A DNA stretch of 44,588 bases from Vicinamibacteria bacterium (GTDB taxonomy: Bacteria; Acidobacteriota; Vicinamibacteria; Vicinamibacterales; UBA8438), in assembly GCA_022820675.1 (NCBI GenBank), contig JAJEFC010000401.1, positions 1 to 44,588 on the forward strand. The letters are read 5' to 3'. The stretch's first letter is position 1. Each line of letters opens with the position of its first letter. This document shows positions 39,822 through 44,588 of the stretch, in pieces. The position numbers were made by a program, and so were the translations under genes. Under the pieces are notes generated by a model. That model was not told the origin of the DNA, searched no databases, and saw only the letters and a list, made by a program, of their open reading frames with translations.

Positions 39822-40223
39822 CTACGGGCAGCGGAACCGGTCCTCCAGCGCCCGCAGGACCAACTCCACGTCCGGCTCGCCGCGCTCCTGGGGGTGCTGG
39901 TCGAGATATTGGATCACCCGGTGGACGACCTGGGCGATGGTGGTGCCCCCGGGCACGCAGACCCGGTCGGGCATGAACGACTGCGCCGCGATGACGACGC
40001 CGCGTACGAGGCCGGCGCAGTAGCCCATGCCGAACGGGTTCTGGTTGAACGTGTCCTCGCGGCCCGCCCCGGTGCGGCCGAGGAACTCGAAGTAGAGCTG
40101 GCAGCGCTCTTGGAGCAGGGCGCCGGTCCCCGTCCGGGGCGGCGACTCCTGCTCCTGCGCCGCCCGGACCGGGTGCGCGCCGAGCAGCAGCAGTGCGGCG
40201 AGGAGACAGCATGCGCGCGCCAT
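39822..40223 (-). CDS. Rap1a/Tai-like secreted protein
   Basis: 133 residues with a signal peptide (to RAAQ). The body fits the Rap1a/Tai family: CQLYFEFLGR, GMGYCAGLVRGVVIAAQ, VCVPGGTTIAQVVHRVIQYL, HPQERGEPDVELVLRALEDRF-x-CP. Four mature cysteines are placed as in the family, which includes periplasmic immunity proteins against type VI amidase effectors and many proteins of unknown role. No effector or type VI gene is nearby, so an immunity role is not supported. It starts 7 bp after the stop of the secreted unknown and is co-transcribed with it. Confidence 0.75.
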   Translation of the reverse strand: MARACCLLAALLLLGAHPVRAAQEQESPPRTGTGALLQERCQLYFEFLGRTGAGREDTFNQNPFGMGYCAGLVRGVVIAAQSFMPDRVCVPGGTTIAQVVHRVIQYLDQHPQERGEPDVELVLRALEDRFRCP

Positions 40224-40230
40224 GACGCAC

Positions 40231-41217
40231 CTACTTCGCCTCCGCCGCCTCCATCTCCTGCACCCGGGCGCCGCGCAGCAGGTTCTCCATGCCGTAGTTG
40301 CGCTCGTGGCAGGCGTACTCGTACATGAGGCCCTCGGTCTTCGGCATGTCGAGGGCGGCCGTCCACTCGCGCTCCCACGTCGTCGGGTCGCGGAAGGTCA
40401 CCTCGTAGCGCAGGGTGTTGGCGTCGGGGCGCGAGAAGCGCTCGACGAGCTGCAGGTTCTCGCCCGAGCCGCGCCAAGGGGCCTGCCCCGAGAAGCCGTC
40501 GGACTCGACGACGAGGGTGTCGCCCTCCCAGCGGCCGTGCGAGCGGCCCAGCCACTGGGGCGGCGCGTGAGCCGGCCCCGGGCCGGCGGCGAGGGGGATG
40601 ACGCGCGTCTCGTGGACCATCTCCAGGTGAATCGCGATCACGTCCTCGGTCTGGAAGATCTGCAGGTTGTTGTTGTAGGCGCCGCCGAGCCGGACGGTGC
40701 CGCGGGTCAGGCAGCGCTCCCACAGGCCGCGGTCCTCGGGGTTCTCCGAGAGGGCGCGGGGGCGGGCGGCGGCCCGACGCGCCTCGGCGCGGGCCTCGGC
40801 CGCGGGCGTCTGCGGCGGGATGCGGCCATCTGGAGGATCGATGATGAGCGCGGTCCGGCCGTCCGACAGCCCGCGGTCCCACCAGAACTGGTTGTAGGCG
40901 AGGCCGACGTCGCGCTCGGGGCTGAGCTCGCCGCGGCGCTCGGAGCTGGCGAACGTGGTGGCCTGGACGTTCGCCTCCGCCACCTCCTCCGCGGTGAGGA
41001 ACTCGCGCCCTTCGTGGCGCTCGGGCCTCTCGAGGGGGGTGACGGTGGCGTGGCTCCAGACGCCCTGCAGGTACGGCGCGCCCCAGGGGGTCCGCGGCGC
41101 GGGGGAGCCCTCCGGCGCCCGCCCCGCCGACGCGGGCTGGCCGGCCAGCGCCGCCGGTGCGGCCAGACAGGCGATGGCGAGAACGGTCGAGAAGGCGACG
41201 AGCGTCCGATTCGTCAT
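40231..41217 (-). CDS. Secreted protein of unknown function, paralogous family copy 3
   Basis: 328 residues with a signal peptide (to ALAGQ). Shared landmarks: PYLQGVWSHATVTPLERPER, IDPPDGRIPP, LQIFQTEDVIAIHLEMVHE, SHGRWEGDTLVVESDGF, WRGSGENLQLVERFSR, DPTTWEREWT and EYACHERNYGMENLLRG. The EYACHE motif is kept, although the following Gly is Arg. AAAGGA precedes the ATG. A TATACT at 41253-41248 on the minus strand, about 30 bp upstream, may be its -10. It is the first gene of an operon with the Rap1a/Tai-like gene. Confidence 0.8.
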   Translation of the reverse strand: MTNRTLVAFSTVLAIACLAAPAALAGQPASAGRAPEGSPAPRTPWGAPYLQGVWSHATVTPLERPERHEGREFLTAEEVAEANVQATTFASSERRGELSPERDVGLAYNQFWWDRGLSDGRTALIIDPPDGRIPPQTPAAEARAEARRAAARPRALSENPEDRGLWERCLTRGTVRLGGAYNNNLQIFQTEDVIAIHLEMVHETRVIPLAAGPGPAHAPPQWLGRSHGRWEGDTLVVESDGFSGQAPWRGSGENLQLVERFSRPDANTLRYEVTFRDPTTWEREWTAALDMPKTEGLMYEYACHERNYGMENLLRGARVQEMEAAEAK

Positions 41218-41350
41218 GGTCGTCCTTTCGTGGGGTCGTCTTGCCACAGTATACGGCTCCCGGCGACGGGAGTCGCTCCTTCGTTGCCGCGGTCCGAGGG
41301 GTGATAGCATGCCCGGGTCCGGCGAATCCTTCGCCGAAGGGAGAGGTTCG

Positions 41351-42139
41351 ATGCGATCGCTCGTCACGCTCGTCGCCGTCTGCCTGGCCGGCACTGCCTT
41401 CGGGCAGGCGCCGGACACCGTCTTTCTCGAGGAGCTGACCTGGACCGAGGTGCGCGACGCGGTCGCGGCGGGGACGACGACGATCATCATCCCGACCGGG
41501 GGCACCGAGCAGAACGGGCCGCACATGGTCCTGGGCAAGCACAACTACCTGGTGCGGCACAAGGCGGAGGAGACGGCGCGCCGCCTCGGGGATGCGCTGG
41601 TCGCCCCGGTGATGGCCTACGTGCCGGAGGGGAACGTGGACCCGCCCAGCGGGCACATGCGCTTTCCCGGCACCATCACCACTCCGCCCGAGGTGTTCGA
41701 GCAGGTGCTGGAGCATGCGGCGCGCAGCCTCGCGCAGCACGGATTCGTCGACATCGCCCTGATGGGCGACAGCGGCGGCAACCAGCGGTCGCAGGCGGCG
41801 GTGGCGGAGCGGCTGAACGCGGAGTGGGCCGACGGGCCGGCGCGGGTGCACCACCTGACCGACTACTATCCGGGGCGGGGCGACGAGTGGCTGGTCGAGC
41901 AGGGCGAGCGGGCCGAGGACGTGGGCACGCACGCCGGCATGCACGACACGTCGACGCTGCTGTTCCTCGACCCCTCGAAGATCCGGCTCGACCGGATGGA
42001 GCCGGGCAGCGCCGGCAACGGGGTCAACGGCACGCCGTCGCGCTCGCGGGCCGAGTACGGCGAGCAGATCCTCGAGATGCAGATCGAGGCGGCCGTGAGC
42101 CAGATCCGGCGTTTGCGTACGTCGAGCCGCGGGCAGTGA
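41351..42139 (+). CDS. Exported creatininase-family protein
   Basis: 262 residues with a signal peptide (to AFGQ). The metal-binding motifs are present: PTGGTEQNGPHMVLGKHNY, SGHMRFPGTIT, MGDSGGNQ and DVGTHAGMHDTSTLL. Family members hydrolyse cyclic or linear amides (creatinine, formamidopyrimidines); most are cytosolic, so export is unusual. GGGAGAGG lies 4 bp before the ATG at 41351; an upstream ATG at 41309 lacks support. A small CCTTCG-c-CGAAGG palindrome (41329-41341) overlaps the leader. The next gene starts 26 bp after its stop. Confidence 0.87.
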   Translation: MRSLVTLVAVCLAGTAFGQAPDTVFLEELTWTEVRDAVAAGTTTIIIPTGGTEQNGPHMVLGKHNYLVRHKAEETARRLGDALVAPVMAYVPEGNVDPPSGHMRFPGTITTPPEVFEQVLEHAARSLAQHGFVDIALMGDSGGNQRSQAAVAERLNAEWADGPARVHHLTDYYPGRGDEWLVEQGERAEDVGTHAGMHDTSTLLFLDPSKIRLDRMEPGSAGNGVNGTPSRSRAEYGEQILEMQIEAAVSQIRRLRTSSRGQ

Positions 42140-42164
42140 CGCGGCGAGATTACGGAGGAGATCG

Positions 42165-44330
42165 ATGACACGCCATGCACGTCTCGGTTGGGTGGTGGCC
42201 GCCGGCGCGGTCGTGGTCACGCCGTTGCTCGCCGGGCAGGCCCCGGCCGGCGGGGACGGCCTGCGGGGCACGGTGCGGAGCCCGGCCGGCCCCGAGGCCG
42301 GGGTGTGGGTAATCGCGGAAACCGACGACCTCGACACCGGGTTCCGCAAGATCGTGGTGACGGACGACGAGGGACGTTTCCTCGTCCCCGATCTCCCCGA
42401 GGCCTCGTACCGCGTCTGGGTGCGCGGCTACGGCCTCGTCGACTCCGACCCGGTGACGGCGAAGCCGGGAGAGACCCTGGTCCTGGACGCGGTGCCGGCG
42501 GCGTCGCCGCAGGAGGCGGCGCAGGTCTATCCTGCCAACTACTGGTACTCGCTGCTCGAGCCCCCGGCTGCCGACGAGTTCCCCGGCACCGGTCCCGCCG
42601 GCAACGGCATCGCCCGCGGGTTGCGCAGCCAGGCCGCGTGGGTCGACGTCACCAAGCAGGGCTGCCAGCTCTGCCACCAGATGGGCAACCGGTTCACGTT
42701 CGACATGAGCCACCTCGACGGCTTCGACTCGTCGGCCGAGGCGTGGGCCCACCGGCTGACCTTCGGCCAGCGGGGCCGGCAGATGAGCGGGGTGCTCAAC
42801 CGGTTCGGGCGCGAGCGGGGGCTCGCGATGTTCGCCGACTGGAGCGACCGCATCGCCGCCGGCGAGGTGCCCGAGGCGCCGCCGCGGCCCCGCGGGGTCG
42901 AGCGCAACCTCGTGCTGACGATGTGGGACTGGGCGGGCGAGACGTCCTACGTGCACGACGAGGTGACCACCGACAAGCGCGATCCCACCGTCAACGGCGG
43001 CGGGCTCGTCTACGGCGTCTCCATCACCACCGACAAGCTCGTCATCACCGACACGGAACGGCACCGGTCGATCGAGCTGGACGTGCCGTTGCGCGAGCCG
43101 CGCGCCATGGTGCCGTCGATGTTCCCGACCGCGCCCGGCTTCGAGCCGTCGCCGTACTGGGGCGACGAGATCATCTTCGACGCCCCCGCCAACCCCCACA
43201 ACCCGATGATGGACGCGCGGGGGCGCGTGTGGCTGACCTCGACCGTGCGCCGCCGCGAGAACCCGGACTGGTGCCGCGATGGCTCGGACCACCCCTCGGC
43301 CCGCTACTTCCCGGTCGACCGCAGCGGGCGGCAGATCTCCGTCTACGACCCCGCCACCGAGGAGTGGGGGCTCATCGACACGTGCTACGGCACCCACCAC
43401 CTGCAGTTCGGCGAGGACGAGCAGGACACCCTGTGGCTCAGCGGCGACCCCAACGTCGTGGGCTGGCTCGACACGAAGCTCTACGACGAGATCGGCGACG
43501 AGCAGCTCTCGCAGGGCTGGTGCCCGACGGTGGTCGACACCAACGGCGACGGCGTGATCACGCGGCCCTGGAACGAGCCGGGCGACGAGGTCGACCCCGC
43601 GCGCGACACCCGCATCGCCGGCTTCGCCTACGGCGTCATCGCCAATCCCGTCGACGGCACGGGGTGGGTCGCTCGCACCGGGCCGTTCCCGGGCCGCCTC
43701 GTCCGCCTCGACCGGGGCGACAATCCGCCCGAGACGTGCATCGCCGAGGTCTACGAGCCGCCGTCCATCGAGAACCCCGCGGTCGATCCCGCGCAGACCG
43801 GGCACGCCCCCCGCGGCGTCGACGTCGACCGCAACGGGGTCATCTGGACCGCCCTGTCGGGCAGCGGCCACATGGCCAGCTTCGACCGCAGCCGGTGCCG
43901 CGTGCTGAACGGGCCGGACGCCACCGGCCAGCACTGCCCGGAGGGCTGGACCCTCTATCCGACGCCGGGACCGCAGATGAAGGGTGTCACCGACCCCGGC
44001 AGCGCGGACTACCACTACTACAACTGGGTCGACCAGTTCGGCACCCTGGGGCTCGGGCCGAACGTCCCCATCGCCCCCGGATCGGGGTCCGACTCGTTGC
44101 TCGCCCTGCTGCCCGACACCGGCGAATGGGTGGTCCTGCGGGTGCCCTATCCCCTCGGGTTCTTCGCCCGCGGCCTCGACGGCCGCATCGACGACCCCGA
44201 CGCGGGCTGGAAGGGGCGCGGGCTCTGGGCCAACTACGGCTCGAACCTGAACTGGCACATCGAGGGCGGGCAGGGGAGGCGCAGCGCCATCATCCACTTC
44301 CAGCTCCGGCCCGACCCCCTGGCGGAGTGA
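42165..44330 (+). CDS. Exported protein with carboxypeptidase-regulatory-like domain, one haem c site and a propeller
   Basis: 721 residues with a signal peptide (to LLAGQ). Residues about 32-110 form a carboxypeptidase-regulatory-like beta domain (GLRGTVRSPAGPEAGVWVI, LPEASYRVWVRGYGL). A single CxxCH (GCQLCHQMGNRF, Cys167 to His171) follows. The remainder, from about 250, has beta-propeller-like strands with NPHNPMMDARGRVWL, GTHHLQFGEDEQDTLWLSG and HAPRGVDVDRNGVIWTALSG, similar to NHL or SMP-30-type blades. It may be a one-haem periplasmic oxidoreductase or sensor; the substrate is unknown. GGAGGAG precedes the ATG, and it probably shares a transcript with creatininase. Confidence 0.75.
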   Translation: MTRHARLGWVVAAGAVVVTPLLAGQAPAGGDGLRGTVRSPAGPEAGVWVIAETDDLDTGFRKIVVTDDEGRFLVPDLPEASYRVWVRGYGLVDSDPVTAKPGETLVLDAVPAASPQEAAQVYPANYWYSLLEPPAADEFPGTGPAGNGIARGLRSQAAWVDVTKQGCQLCHQMGNRFTFDMSHLDGFDSSAEAWAHRLTFGQRGRQMSGVLNRFGRERGLAMFADWSDRIAAGEVPEAPPRPRGVERNLVLTMWDWAGETSYVHDEVTTDKRDPTVNGGGLVYGVSITTDKLVITDTERHRSIELDVPLREPRAMVPSMFPTAPGFEPSPYWGDEIIFDAPANPHNPMMDARGRVWLTSTVRRRENPDWCRDGSDHPSARYFPVDRSGRQISVYDPATEEWGLIDTCYGTHHLQFGEDEQDTLWLSGDPNVVGWLDTKLYDEIGDEQLSQGWCPTVVDTNGDGVITRPWNEPGDEVDPARDTRIAGFAYGVIANPVDGTGWVARTGPFPGRLVRLDRGDNPPETCIAEVYEPPSIENPAVDPAQTGHAPRGVDVDRNGVIWTALSGSGHMASFDRSRCRVLNGPDATGQHCPEGWTLYPTPGPQMKGVTDPGSADYHYYNWVDQFGTLGLGPNVPIAPGSGSDSLLALLPDTGEWVVLRVPYPLGFFARGLDGRIDDPDAGWKGRGLWANYGSNLNWHIEGGQGRRSAIIHFQLRPDPLAE

Positions 44331-44367
44331 GGGGCACGGCGCGGAGGCTCACGCGGGTGGGGTGACC

Positions 44368-44396
44368 GGCGCCGGGGTAGTGATACCCCCGGCGCC
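44368..44396 (+). terminator. Strong hairpin after the last gene
   Basis: GGCGCCGGGGTA pairs with TACCCCCGGCGCC across a GTGA loop, with one bulged C. It lies 38 bp after the stop. There is no T tract. Beyond it, to the window end, only short GGCGTCRGTGACGG repeats were seen. Confidence 0.6.
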
Positions 44397-44588
44397 CCCG
44401 CGGCGGCGCCGGTGATGGCTCGCTGGAGGTGGCAGCCGGCACCAGCGACTCTGGAGCGGACCGCGCGGCGGCGAGCCACGCCGCTTGGCGTCCGCCGCTC
44501 CGCCGGCGTCAGTGACGGCTGCGCGGGGCGCAGAGGCGGGCCGCGGCGGCCGGCGTCGGTGACGGTTCACCGAGCTGCGGCCGCCGGC

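Noticed and set aside
1-44588. tRNA, rRNA or riboswitch genes
   Set aside because: No stretch with tRNA cloverleaf landmarks, rRNA-like sequence or a known riboswitch core was noticed by eye; a covariance-model scan was not possible.

Overview
The window is about 44.6 kb of very GC-rich DNA from a diderm (Gram-negative) bacterium. Secreted proteins dominate it. There are lipoproteins, a secretin, an outer-membrane barrel candidate, three quinoprotein-like beta-propellers and many proteins with Sec signal peptides. Three to four copies of an uncharacterised secreted family, a DUF6152 gene beside its usual companion, and PQQ-type propellers together resemble uncultured Acidobacteriota (Vicinamibacteria-like) or a similar lineage. 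That placement is an inference from gene content. I saw no rRNA, tRNA, CRISPR array or intact transposase.

Layout. 0-3 kb: secreted lectin-like protein, DCC-family thiol oxidoreductase behind a 140-bp tandem duplication, secreted nuclease with an excalibur domain, DinB-like protein. 3-7.6 kb: Uma2 nuclease, secreted unknown, PQQ dehydrogenase, and a divergent PIN/ribbon-helix-helix toxin-antitoxin pair. 7.8-14.9 kb: exported metallo-beta-lactamase-fold enzyme, small membrane protein, BamB-like propeller, membrane-anchored metallophosphoesterase, second Uma2, serine beta-lactamase-like hydrolase, small membrane protein. 15-17.3 kb (minus strand): exported acetamidase/formamidase, DUF2442, Xre/ParS-type antitoxin with a truncated RES start, orphan ParD-like antitoxin. 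17.4-23.7 kb: third propeller, M28 peptidase, membrane protein, secreted unknown, M20 peptidase. 24-29.2 kb: PilP/GspC-like lipoprotein, secretin, STN-like protein, collagen/head-repeat protein, truncated secreted protein. 29.5-36 kb: exported FAH-family protein, a structured intergenic region, outer-membrane protein plus ATP-grasp enzyme, secreted unknown plus DUF6152, cytochrome c'-like lipoprotein. 36.1-39.8 kb: decayed toxin-antitoxin loci (hicB with broken hicA, zeta with two frameshifts, ParS-type antitoxin with truncated RES) around an AlbA/ATPase regulator. 39.8-44.3 kb: Rap1a/Tai-like protein, secreted unknown, exported creatininase, and a large exported one-heme propeller protein.

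How the genes fit together. Most of the window looks like envelope and periplasmic chemistry: amide, lactam, ester and peptide hydrolases that are often cytosolic elsewhere but here carry signal peptides, together with quinoprotein propellers and c-type haem proteins. The secretin cluster could serve pilus or type II export. Between these lie small toxin-antitoxin modules at several stages of decay.

The least explained signals are two. (i) A pair of about 120-bp elements, 16 kb apart, shares a peptide-like GK(L/V)IAITVP core with mostly synonymous differences. (ii) The 30.76-31.15 kb region has a promoter-like sequence, a 13-bp hairpin and nested long-range inverted repeats ahead of an outer-membrane gene.
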